Shown here one piece after another: positions 23,843 to 36,184 of a DNA stretch of 64,000 bases. The first letter of the stretch is position 1. Each line of letters begins with the position of its first letter. The notes beneath the pieces are model-generated. The model saw only the letters and a program-made list of their open reading frames with translations, did no database searches and was not told the DNA's origin. The stretch comes from Otis tarda (Eukaryota > Chordata > Aves > Otidiformes > Otididae), in assembly GCA_026413225.1 (NCBI GenBank), contig CM048557.1, positions 40,355,371-40,419,370 on the forward strand, given 5' to 3'. The position numbers and the translations under genes are program-made.

Positions 23843-26800
23843 TTGTAGCTTCTCTCAAGGAAACTTCATCTTCCTTACCAGTAGTATTTTTGCCAAAATT
23901 TAATTTAATTTTATATAAATACAAAGGACATTGTTTATGATTACCAAATGATCAAGCTTTAAAATGATATCTAAAATTTTGACATGATAAATTATTAGAG
24001 TTCAAAAAGCTTACTTAAATATGTAAAGGTAATTTTGTTGTTATGAAGAAATACACCACTTGCTTTCTTGCAATCCATGTTCACAAAAATCTCACAATTA
24101 TTTGATATTTTCCGCTGCTGAAATAATCATTAAATACTAAAAACAAATAGAAAGACCCAAAGAAGAATGGCTTATATTTCTGTAAGAGCAAAGCTGGCAC
24201 ATTAACTGCTTCCCTACTAACACTTGCCTGTTGCATATCATTTTACTCAGCGTGACCTGTTGACGATGCAGCCACAGAACATAAGGAAGTGATGTTGATA
24301 GCATATCTATTTTTTTAATCCTGTTTTTACCTAGTCCCTCCTGCAGCAGAAAGAAAAGAACGGTAAATGAAGACAGATGGAGAGAAAGATTCTGTGGATG
24401 CAGAACAAATATGAATCTTCAAGTCTAGAAGGTAACAATTACAGTACTTAGAAGCTGAAGAAAAGACAACAAGGCAAAACATAAACAAAGAGGGAAAGAA
24501 TCTTTTAATCTTAAGAACTTCAAACACAAAGTCCTCTATCTGAAATTCACAATACAAGAACAATGTAGGCTAATGAACAGTGAGGGATACAAAATCAATC
24601 CTCTTCAACCTCATCAGTAGTGAGCCTTACCTCTACAGAAGTAAGAAAAAAGATGACTGCTACAGATAATTCAAAGGACACGGAGGAAGAATAACTTTAA
24701 AAGGTATTACCTTGGACAGTATAGAGAAAAAGAGTTTTATTTCTCAAAGACATCAGAAAAAGCGGATGTTAATGTAGCCATGAAGACACCAAGACAATGA
24801 TGTTTTTCAGTCACAATGAAGCAAAGTCACAAACTATGACCAACTATATAAGTACTATAAAACGATGTTCAAAGATATAACACCATACTGTGGCAGTCAA
24901 ATGGCAGTCAAGCTAACATTACAATCCAGTTATATGTTGATATGTGGCATCTACTATAATTGCATAGTTATCCACAGCTTTTATTCAGTTCAATATATTT
25001 TATCACATACAAGACAATATAAACTGCACTGAATCCAAATAAAATGTCAGCATCTAATGATCAGATGGTGCATCGTCTATGTGATATTAAAACAGAAACA
25101 GCTTCTTAACAAAAGAAGCGGATCAATTTCCGCTCTCATCAGCTCAGCAAGGGAACAAAATAGCTGCTATTTGACTTTCTTGCTCCAGGAATCCTGCCAA
25201 GCTGAGCACAACCACTCACAGCAAGCAGATGAAGTACGTTCCCCTAATTTGCACAAGATGCTAACCTTTCATCGTCTGCCTTGCAGTGGCTGTCAAAGAT
25301 CTCCCACATCCCAATGTAATTTTGCCGCAGTAAAACTATATAGAATTTTTATAAGCAAACTCATATTAAAACTGTAAATACAGTATTGGGTTTTGCTCTA
25401 TGTAACATGAAAAGTCCTGGCAAATTTACACAGCAGTTTCAAATAAACTTTCCTGAACAAAGTATAGCGTAGGACATGAATGATGCTGGCAAGAACAAAA
25501 GTCTGAATGCATCTAAAGTAATTGTTTCCTTGAAGGCCTCAAAAAACAGAACTCAAAGAGTCAGAAGATAGAAGTACAGAGCCACAGCAACTCTCTCTCA
25601 TTTGTCAGCTTGTTCTATGGAGTCTGTGTATGAAGGAGTGTACCTCTTGACCATTAATGTCTCTTTATTGGTGTTAACAAATGGCAGATGAAATAATTTT
25701 TAAAGGCCAGTCAAAAGAATACCAAATAGCTTTCAAAAACTAGGAGTTAAGCTTAAAGAAGTTTATCAGAGCAAGCATATTCCATTCTGTTCAAATCCAC
25801 TGTAAATTTTACATTATATTATTTTGGTGATTTGCATCCTTTATTTCATGAGAGGAACATGAAAGCTAGCTTTTCACAGATCCAGTTAAAGCTTGTAGCA
25901 AATACTACTTAATCACATAAAGACTGAAGAACACTTTTCAACTTAAGCTCACGTTACGTAAAATTTACTTCCTTTCCATGAGTTAACAGTAAGACTGCAT
26001 TTTAGAGACAGACCTACACAGATGTAACTTTTGGTTTCTCTTCCTTTCAGTATTTATGAATGACTGACTGCTCATTTACACCCACCTTTGATTATAACTT
26101 TGACTGCCACTTCTGTATCTTGCTTCCTGATTTGGGCTGCCTGCTAATTTTTGAGAGTATTCCGGCCAAACGGAACCCTTTCTACAAATGTAACTTGATA
26201 AAAATCCTTTCTCCAAAGATTCAGATCCTTTTTCACTCTGAAATGCAATTTAACTAAGTAAATGTTGGATTCAATGAACACGTTAGTGGAGGTTTCCACA
26301 GCACTAGTAAAGGACTTTCCTCTTTTGTGCATCAGGAGATCAGATGCACTTTTCCAATGTTTTGAAGAAGAAATGAAATACAAAATGCACAATTAAGAAA
26401 ACAGCAACATGGCAAGCAATACATTACTGACAGAATGGTATTAGTGATACTGTTTGATAAACACTTGAGTTCAACACACAAATTTGTGGGTTTAAGTAAT
26501 ACATTTCTGACATATCCCCACATCTCCTACACAAACACTATCAGAATATCATGTAGTCAACTGAAATAAAGTATTAAACCAGGTCATATTTTAAAAAATA
26601 CATAAAAGGAAGAAACAGTGTAAGAGGTGAAAACAAAACTGTACTTAAGAGGGCTACTCACGTTCATAATGAAAGTTCCCTTTTCCTCTTTTAACGTGCA
26701 GGTGACTGAATCTGTAACTCAAAATACCCTTTCCTTCCACTCTCATAATAAAGCCCGACCTCTTACTTCTAAAATGCCAGAATCTATATTGGCTCTGAGT

Positions 26801-29800
26801 GACAATTCCTCTGACTAACTGCAATTGCCTGTGCTTACCTCCTCTGGACCAGTCCGCAGACATATATTTACTCAGCGAGTTACACGATTCTTACATTCCA
26901 CTAAAATCCTACTGCATAATGCACCAACGCAAAATGCAAGTAATAATGTTCATTATGAATACAAAAGCACAGCAGGTGCTGCATTCTGAGCTGATTAAAT
27001 TCCTGGTGTTTCACCAGAAACCTCTAACTCTACCACAAACAGTTGCATTGTACGACATCCCCAGATACAATTTTCTTCCCTAAAATGTACTAAAATGCTT
27101 CAGCTACAGTGAGCAATTCCTCTCATCTATACATTTTCTACATATGTTTTCATATCTCTCAAGAACCTGTAACAAAAGCTCTAAACCAGAAGATGATCAT
27201 ATTTATTATTCCTTAAACTGCCAAGAACATAAGCACAATAAAAAAATAACTAATCATAGGTTGTCCAGTCTTTATAAAAGACCTTGTAATTAAGTAAACT
27301 GCAACGAATATTAGAAAATGCATAGTATAGGATATGAACTGCTGTATAACCCATAGTACTAGGACTGACAGTTCAGCTTTCTCTACCCTGACCAGTATCG
27401 ACATGTGCAATAAAAAATGAATGCAGTAGATCGGTACAGCTTTTGACATCAGATGTCAGTGCCTCAGGGGATGTTTACCCGCACTGCATGGAGTTTTCAG
27501 CAGCAAAGCTGTAGCAGTAACACTATGTTCTACTGCCTCTTTTAGACATGCCATTCACAAATAACTGCCATAATATACCTTGAATTTACAGAATTTTAGA
27601 ATGTATATTCTGTTTAGACATTTGTAATGCAGGCTAGAAATAAAACATTTCAACCAGTTCAGCATAAGCATCTGAACATATGTTGCATTTCATTTGTCCT
27701 TCCCACTGCTTAAGTGCTCAATATCATCCACTGCAGTGCTCAAGACCAATCTTTCCTGTTTTCAGAGGGGATTTTCCTCCCTTCAAAATAAATTTTCAAG
27801 GCATATCCAAATTATTAAGTATTATGAAAATATTCTTATGGCCCTCTATTTAGGCAGACTTATTTTTAAGTTAAATAGAAGCAATAACCTATCTTCAGCT
27901 AACTTCTGATGCACTGCTGCCATAATCTGTATTAACTTGAATCTATGTCTGAATATATTTCAATTAAAAACTGCTCATGTTAGTTTGAATACTTCCTCTA
28001 ACATTACAGACTGTTCATAACATTCTTTGTCTTCTCCAGTGCTGCATGCAGAACTGGGCACACTTTCCTCCCCTCCAAGACACAGGAATTTTAACATCAC
28101 AGAAATTAATTGCTGCATTTGGTTAAGGCTCATCTGTGGGAGGACACTGATGCTCTCGAGTGTTTAGGGAGAAAATGTATTTAACTTCTTGTAGAACTTG
28201 ACATGTCTGACTGCAGGCTTTCATTTGTAATACATAATCATCAGCCAGGCCATGACATATTACAAGTTTCACTTGCTGTCTTTTGCATTTAGAGAGAAAG
28301 TAAGTCTTCTGTACACAGTGTTGTGTAGTGAAAAACACTGAACTGTTCAAAGATGACTTAAACTAAATCCAGCAATTTCTGCAAAGTTAAAGTTCATATG
28401 CAACTGGGGGAGGAAACCATTCCCAATTCTATAATGTCAGAACTGGTATTGCATGGCTGATCTTTTACTTACTCTTGTCAGTGTACTTGTACTGTACTAC
28501 TTGTAGTGTTTAGGAGCTGCTATTACAGCATGTCAATACAGAAAACATGTCTTAGCAATTACTCTTCACAGGAAACTCCTGCAGTAGGACAGAAGGAAGA
28601 CTGAGAGTAGACGCAAGCTGATAAAAGCTAGAATTCCAGCTTCAGGAAATCACACTGAGGAATCTGGTATGACAGTGCAACTGAAAAGGTGCAAACAACT
28701 GATCCACCCCTTCTCTTAGGTTTCAGCTGTTAAAGTCCTTGAGATATCACCAACTGATGACTGAGTGGTCTCCACTCCTCCTCTGGAAAACCTCATGTTG
28801 TTGTCAAGGTTTCATAATAAGATCTCTTTACATAGCTAGGTGGGTAACAACTGGTTTTGTTTGTTTGCTTTTTTTAAAAAAAAAGCTGATTTCAGCGTTT
28901 TAACACAATGGTTGGTCTAAGAAGCAGTTTGCATCAATTAACTACATCACTTTAAGACTTCATACATGCAACTGTACTAGCAGAAAGACATTTATCAGTG
29001 TGTAATCTACAAAGATGATGTGCCTGAAGAGGTATGACAGATGAAAGGCTGTTTCTTGCTGAACTCGCTGCATTGTAATTGGGGAGGGGGAAAAAAAGTC
29101 CTCAACTCCAGAACTCGATACCTAAGCAGTGGTTCTCCATGAAGCCCCATACAATTTTTGGATTATCAATGTAGTACCAGAAGAAAACACTTGTCATTTT
29201 CAGAGAAAAATAGGGCTGAAGATTTGTAAATAAAGTTTATTAGTCTATAAGAGGAGTTGCAACATCTCACATTTTCTTTCCCAGTATCTTAGTAAAGTAA
29301 TAAGCAATAGAACCGTTTGCCTTCAAAGTTCAAATTGCGATAACATTTTAACATATTTCTTGCTCAAAATAACAAAATCATAAAACTTCTACAATTTTCT
29401 TTGGGTTTTTGTTCGCATTATGTAAGAATCTTACAATCTTACATGCAGAAAAAACAGTGTATCTGAAAACAAGCACCTATTTAGACTTACAGAATAGTGT
29501 TCAAAAATGCATTACTTTTCTTGAGGATGTAAAGGGCAGAAAGTGAAAGAAAATATAATTTTCTGATCGCACATACTATTGCAATAATTTATTACATCCA
29601 TCAGTATTTAAGGTGAATATATTTTAAGTGAAAATATTTTATCGTAGATTGACAGATTTGCTATTAAATACTTATTTAATCTGATATTAAAATAATAAAA
29701 TAGTTTTGCATCAAGAAAATAAAATAATTTAAATATTCTTTCCTGACTGCTGCAGTCCATTCTATCTGAATGATCTTTCTAATACTTATAAATGGCTACC

Positions 29801-30545
29801 TGCTGTAAAATCCTTGGCATCCATTTAGGTCTTGTGCAAGAAATGTAGTTTTTATGCAAAGTTCTAATAACTTGTAGAAGATTTTATGTAGTAATGTTCT
29901 GAAATTCCTGAAGGACCACTGGTTTAAGTGGTAGGCATAAAGGTAAAGAATCTAAAAAGTAGTACAAATAACTTGAAAAAAACCCCACAGGCCTTCTCAT
30001 CAAGAAGTGCCTTTATTAGTAACAAAAATATGGGAACTTTGGCTAAACTAGTAGCCAGAGGATCTAGAGAAATATTTTGATGATCTGTGGTGACATGATA
30101 GCTCAATAAAGATTAACAGAAATCACCCTTAGAAAAGCAATTTTTGGAATGAAAACACCGAAGAATTGCTGTTCAAGTGTATTAATTCTCTTTCTTAGTT
30201 TTGTTCCTTAAAACTTAACAGGAGTGAAAGACACAACTAATACCTTACAAAAATCAGCTTTCTTACTCATGTGGGCATGCCCACCAAAGCAGAATAGGTC
30301 CAGAGCAGAGCACTGACTCACACAAGAACTCAGGCAATGAGAGAGAAAAGAGAAGGTGAAGAACAATGAAAAAGAAGAACTAGTATTTATACGTATTACA
30401 ACACAGACCTACTTAAAGCATCTGAGATATACGCTTGTAATATCTTTTCAGTCCCATTTCAGCATATTGTGCTATGACAATTTCCATAAGACTAAGAGAG
30501 AACATAATTTGATTAAATATGAAGAAATAGTAAGCATCATCTTCT
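23843..30545. other. PRKD1 intron 2, no recognised feature
   Basis: Long AT-rich intron. Read on both strands without finding a recognisable exon, LINE, LTR or structural RNA. Short open frames (for example 25057-25377 and 26799-27083) look random. Confidence 0.5.
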
Positions 30546-30915
30546 TAACTAAAGCGAGAAAAGGAAGACATGGGAAAATGTGGTCCCATTGCTGAATGGG
30601 ACAGGTAACCTAGTGACAAAGGCTAGGGAAAAGGCCAAGGTACTCCACACCTTCTTTGCCTTAACTGGCAAGACCAGCCTTCAGAAATCCCAGATTCCTG
30701 AGACCACATGGAAAGTCTGCAGCAAGGAAGACTTGCCCTCAGCAAAGGAGAATCAGATTAAGGAACACTTAAGCAAACTGGACATAGATAAATCCACAAG
30801 GCCTGACGGGTTGCACTCATAGGTGCTGACCAATGTCATTGCATGGCCACCCTTGAGTATCGTGCACTGGGTCCAGTTCTGTGCTGTGTCCAGCTCTTGG
30901 CTCTCTAGTCCAAGA
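30546..30915 (+). mobile_element. CR1 LINE fragment with an internal jump
   Basis: The first part translates to the CR1 linker before RT (PLLNGTGNLVTKAREKAKVL, SKEDLPSAKENQIKEHLSKL, DKSTRPDGLHS). Near 30826-30850 it jumps to a stretch like the late RT part (LEYRALGPVLCCVQLL-type sequence around CACCCTTGAGTATCGTGCAC), so the intervening RT core is missing. It ends without a CR1 tail near 30915. Antisense to PRKD1. Confidence 0.75.
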
Positions 30916-32894
30916 GATATACAGATTTATAATAAATAATAATCTAATCTAAATAATAATCTAAAAATAAATTATTTGCCATCTTTTGCACAGAGTCAGT
31001 GTACATTCCTGGTATGCACCATCAAACTTATTGGATGAACATTGTGTGAACTTCATTATTTGACAGCAATATCATTATTAGGCTATAATTTTTTAAAGTA
31101 CTCTCTACTGTTCTACTTCTGTTGCCTCTGAAGTTAGTTTAAAATAAGTGTTTTTAAAAAGAATACTTTGTCAGCTTTGGTAATATAAATTACTATAAAT
31201 ACACATTTATTTGCATATGAACTAGATAACAATTTTTCATTGCTAAGGAAGAAAAGGTCCAAGGAAGACTTTCAAACATTTTTGAATAGAGGAGAAAAAT
31301 GATTACTTCAATTGTTCAATAAAAACAAGGAAACAAAATCATAGTCTCTGGGCTATATGGAATTAACAAACCAGTATACCTTTCCAGAAGAGTCTTAAGA
31401 TTCCTCAACCCTGACTTGTAAGTTAAAAAAGACACTTCATTCTAGTGAGAACATGAGTGATGGCTGTAGTTAAGATTACATTAATTAGGCACTCTCAAAA
31501 CAACACATGAAACAGCTTTCAGCACTGGACTGCTGGTTAGTCAAAGAGACAGTAATACTTCTCCCTTATATTTTCCAGAAGTAGCTTTAAATATACTAGG
31601 GGGAAAAAAAAGGGAGGGGAGAGGGGGACACAAAAATCAAACCAAACAAAACAAAACAAGAAGAGACAAAGAAACAAATTAACTACTGCTAACAGGATGA
31701 CAAAACTGAAACAAGAACTGTTCTCAGGGATTAGAACTACTAATCGCTTTCAATGAAAACAAGTTAACGAAATTAAGAATTAAAGACTCAAAAATGGTAT
31801 GATCACACCCTATTTCCTGTGAACTACGAAACAGTATTAAAAAAATCATAATATACTTAGTTATCATGATATTACATATGCATTTTAAATTGTAAATTTA
31901 TTCAAGATACAACAATTTTCTTAATTTCCTCCATTACAATGAACTTCTAAAAGAACTGGATCCTCTAAAGTCTCTATTTTCTTTTTTTCTTTTTTTTTTT
32001 TTAACTCATCATAACACACTGCACTTTTGATGCAACTGATACAGTCAGTGAGTTGCAAAAAGGAAATAGTCCATGATAGAAATGATGTAAATCAATAACA
32101 AGAAAGTAATAAACAAAGATATATTTCTTTTATGAGTTCATCATAAATAAAAACAGGTAAGATGATACAGCTGATCAATACTGTCAACAACTGTATGACA
32201 GAATTATTAGTAAGTGTGTAATAGTGCACTTTGGGGATTTACTTTTAGTTAAAATTTGGTTGCTAGAACACAATACAACAGTACTTTGTAATATTAAAGT
32301 TATGAGTCTTCAGCCAGCAATGTACTCTAAGCTGGAGAGGAAAAAATATCCAGATCCTGGGCAATGGTAGGTACCACCCACACTTTCATGCAGTGTTGGT
32401 TTAACAGCTTTCCTCTAAATATTGCAGAGTTGCTTATGCTTGACCACTTTCATAGAGAGACACTTCACCTAAGAAATAAAACCATAAACTCTCTAATGCT
32501 CTTAAACGGTATAGTTCTCCTTTATCACTTGAAAGTACTGCATAAAGTGCTGCTCTTGAAGATTTAAATCGCTACGTGCCCAGTTTTGGCGAACTGGGAG
32601 ATATGTGGTCTCCATTTCAAAAGTATATAAACTATACATCAAATAAAGCATTAAATTCCTTGCTGATTTTTTTCCACCTCAGCTGATTTGCTGATCTAGA
32701 GTGACTATTTTCTGCGGGAAATACGAAATAAGAGATCGGGAAAAATTTGTTTCTAATATGGAAAAGATGAATGACGACTCACAAGAATGACCTGCATTAT
32801 TCCCTGTGGTACTTCTTCCTACTCTAATCAAGGAATATGGAATAGGGTCCTATTAAAAAAAAAACAACAAACGTATTTAAAAGCTTAGTTGGCT
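30916..32894. other. PRKD1 intron 2, no recognised feature
   Basis: AT-rich, with a G/A-rich patch at 31600-31670 and a T run at about 31980-32003. No exon or repeat family recognised. Confidence 0.5.
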
Positions 32895-32957
32895 TAGATT
32901 ATGTGACCTAACTCTTACTCCACTCTTTCCAACACAAACTATTCTATGATTCTATGT
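32895..32957 (+). repeat. Eroded CR1 3' tail
   Basis: TTAGATTATGTGACCTAACT ... CTTTCCAACACAAACTATTC followed by TATGATTCTATG resembles the terminal CR1 sequence (tagatgacct...cccttccaac...attctatgattctatg). Too short for more. Confidence 0.55.
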
Positions 32958-33319
32958 AAGAGGACAGAGCAGTCCTGGCAGGCATTGTTATGTGGAGGTT
33001 TGAAAAGCAGTTACTCTGTTTCCAATGGACATTGTTATGGCAGTTCAGATAAGGTAAAAGCTAAAAATTCTTACTTTAAATGCAGTCAAGTTACTATTGG
33101 TAAGAATAGCCTTAACAGTTCCTCCACAGGTAATTATAAACTGACTACATCAACTAATAGAAAAATGTATACTCTACTCAATTAAATATTAAACTGTTGA
33201 TACTTCAGGCAAGATATGTGAAGATCAATTCTAATTTTCAAGATACTTTCCTCTAAAAATGTAGAATATACATAGATCAAATCACTTATTGACAGTAAAT
33301 TTCACTGTTTTTCAGTTAC
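32958..33319. other. PRKD1 intron 2, segment beside exon 2
   Basis: AT-rich. It starts (minus strand) with the exon 2 donor GTAACTG. Nothing else recognised. Confidence 0.6.
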
Positions 33320-33458
33320 CTGATAAGACAACTTCAACTAGGTCTCCTTCTTGAATATCTGCAGCTGATTTCACCAACTGGAGAATGTTTTCAGAGGCAG
33401 GGTCATGACGGAAGAGCAGAATTTTGTCATACATTCCGTAGAAACCACATTCAGGAAA
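33320..33458 (-). CDS. PRKD1: PRKD1 exon 2: part of N-terminal ubiquitin-like region
   Basis: Seen: on the minus strand an acceptor (CTATTTGCAG) is followed by 139 nt that read [16 protein letters not shown], then [20 protein letters not shown] and [10 protein letters not shown], plus the first G of a split codon. The exon ends CAG|GTAACTG. The upstream phase is 0 and the downstream phase is 1. Known: protein kinase D1 is a diacylglycerol-activated Ser/Thr kinase of the CaMK group acting at the Golgi, plasma membrane and nucleus. This segment belongs to its N-terminal ubiquitin-like fold, which is linked to dimerisation. HDPASEN fits PRKD1, whereas I recall HDMNSEN in PRKD3. The split codon completes as Ala with the CT that opens exon 3. 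Exon numbering assumes the mammalian gene layout. Exon 1, with the start codon and N-terminus, is not in the window. Confidence 0.95.
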
Positions 33459-33807
33459 CTGCAAATAGAAAACCATAAGAATTTACTACACTGTAAAATA
33501 CGTAATTGTAAAATTCGGTATTTTAATTAATATGTATGACTTCATTAATATAATTAATTTTGAAGACAGAGTAGTCCATTCCTCAGACTAGTACCAAACG
33601 GGATATATATATTTTTAATATATTACCATATTTATCACTGTATTCTGAAAAAGGCTTTTCTGCCAAGCAAGCAAGATCATTTGCCTTCTGCTTCCGCTGT
33701 GAGCAATGTGGTACCCACTAAGAAATGAGAGAGAAATAAGTGCATCCCTTAGCCACTGCTGATAACTTTTCAAAGACAAGTTCCTCAGCAAGGTCATCTA
33801 ATTAGAC

Positions 33808-33880
33808 CTTCCTGGAGCAGGTGTTTGGACTAGATGACCTATGGAGGTCCCTTCCAGTCTGTATTATTCCATGATTCTAC
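33808..33880 (+). repeat. CR1 3' tail
   Basis: CCTGGAGCAGGTGTTTGGAC TAGATGACCTATGGAGGTCC CTTCCAGTCTGTATTATTCC ATGATTCTA is the terminal CR1 segment. It lies about 350 bp on the intron 1 side of exon 2. Confidence 0.8.
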
Positions 33881-36022
33881 AACCTCTCCCCAGATTAGCA
33901 CAAAAAAGATGTCTTTGGGCCAGAAGAGGTATTTTTCAGCTCTGCCTAAATGATAGCTCATTAGAAAATGCCTATTTCTTCAGACTAGTTACTAGACTTG
34001 TAACTACCTTAAATTACTAGACACATAAAACAATGTTTCCAAACTTAATCATAATAATCTATTTCTATAAGTATATTTTAATGCTAAAGTAATATCCCCC
34101 TAACTATTTATCTTCACATTTGAGACTGTGGCAGAAAACATCAAGTATCTTATATTTAAGATGCAGTAAATGTTAAGGATTAAAACTGTAAGAATAAGCC
34201 AAATAATGCTGAGGGATCTTGATTCTTAAGGTATCATTTACAAATCTCATTAAAATAATAAATTATTCAACCTAGAGCCAAAAGCATTCTTCTAGTTCAA
34301 TAATGAATTAAATTAATGGCTTAGATATGAAAAGGTTACTCTAGCTTTTAAAGAAATTTGCTTTACATTATGCTAAGTGGGACTGAATCAAAGCTTTCAA
34401 GAGATGTAATCTGAAGTGCAGTTACTCTCTTCATCCATAGCGGTGCTAGCGTAGCCCAGGTAACAGAAAAGCAGATGACACAGACACTAACATAACTGGA
34501 GGTCTTACAGAACCACTCAACACCTGACCCAGCAGTGCTGAGCTGAACCTAAAAGCCTGCAGAAGCCTGCGTGACAGTGCTCCATGGCTGGAGAAACTCT
34601 TCTCCCTTCAGCCCAGCACTTGAGCTGGCAGCGGGCAGATCCACTGTTCTCATAAATGTTTTACATTTAGAATGTGTATAAGAAAGTAATCCTGGTGGGA
34701 TTATAAACTTAATTAAACAGATTCTTACCTTGCTACAGTATACAAGCCTGATGGCATGTCATAATAATGAGCATTTTCTTTTACAGAAGCAGTGAAAAAT
34801 TAAAGCTATATTTCAAAATGGGCAAGGCTGATCTTTTTCAAACACTGAAAGAATTTTCTCATTTCACTGGATTTCGGAGATAGTACAGGCATTCCCTCTA
34901 AACTCATTATGACTTAAACTGATTGTTCTCTCTTTATATTCCCATTCCATTTGCTCTTCTCAAATTAGCTCTATTTTTTTCTACCTTTAAAATCATTTGC
35001 TATATTACATGTATTATATATGTGTGTATAAATATGTGTATTTTGAGGTATCATTTATTATATTCTATAGAGCAAAATAAAATTCCACCACAATGTTTTT
35101 TGGTAAATTATATATAATTATCTTCTGCATTTGAGTTAGTTTTCCCCAGATAAACTACTCTCAAGCCAAGAAAGACATTTTGATGGCATGAGTCTCAAAA
35201 TAAAACATTGTCTAAGGACCAACTGTTGCATCAGTGACAGAAATATTCCCTCAGCTAAGCTTATGCCTGCCAAAAATAATGTCGATATGCACAAACAAAA
35301 GTAAACAAAAAGCAGCCACATTGCTTGGTACTACAACACCATAAATAGCATTTATTTTTGCCAAATACAGTGCAAAATAGGAAATGCATATATATGAAGC
35401 CATCTAAAAGCTAACTAAAGCTAAGCTAACTAAAAGCTAATTAAAAATGATGCTATTGGATCTAAATTCCCAACACCAATAAAAGCCATTGTTTTGGTAT
35501 AATAGCTGCTTAAAGTGGAATTACTAGGAATAAAATGGTCATTGGAATTGCTATAAAGAGGAAATGCAGTATTTCTGTAAGAATCTGGAGAGTGGAAAAT
35601 TGTTTACATAGGGTGCAGAAAAACCAATGTATTTCTGGATGCTTAACAAGGTATCATTAGTCATTAAAACACCACAACTGTCCATATACAGTCTACTCCA
35701 AGTGTGAAATAAAATGCATCACTTTAAACTGCTTTCAGTATCATCTAATCTAAGGTGCATTAGTTTCCAGCTGAAACAGTTAGGTTATTATACCTTTAGA
35801 GTATAACAAATTGTTAAACTGACACAGTTTAGTTGTGTATTTCAAGAGTGCCCTCCCCCCACCTTTTTTTTTATACAGAGAAAGATCAGCTGTCACATGA
35901 TTTATATCACTTGCAAACAATTCTGGATTCCAGATTTGCAATTTAGCAAAAATTATGTATTAATTTCAATTTTGCTATTTAAGGTCAATTTATGAGAAAT
36001 GTGTAAGGCCATTAGGAAGACA
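33881..36022. other. PRKD1 intron 1, no recognised gene
   Basis: AT-rich intron with a mildly GC-richer patch at 34430-34650, and a short tandem patch of CTAACTAAAG-like units at about 35403-35445. No exon recognised. Confidence 0.5.
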
Positions 36023-36184
36023 GAATCATAGAATCATAGAAGAGTTTGGGTTGGAAGGGACCTTTAAAGGTCATCTAGTCCAAACCCCCTGCAAGGAGCA
36101 GGGACATCTTCAACTGGATCAGGTTGCTCAGAGCCACGTCCAACCTGGCCTTGAATGTTTCCAGGGACGGGGCATCAACCACCT
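36023..36184 (-). mobile_element. CR1 LINE 3' end, sense to PRKD1
   Basis: Plus-strand AATCATAGAATCATAGAAGA, then GTTTGGGTTGGAAGGGACCT and the AGGTTGCTCAGAGCC ... GTTTCCAGGGACGGGGCATC block, is the reverse complement of the CR1 3' UTR and the last codons. It stops abruptly (5' truncation) at about 36184. Confidence 0.92.

Noticed and set aside
34430-34650. GC-richer patch considered as PRKD1 exon 1 or a promoter
   Set aside because: No frame matching the PRKD1 N-terminus, no donor in the right phase and no CpG-island texture.
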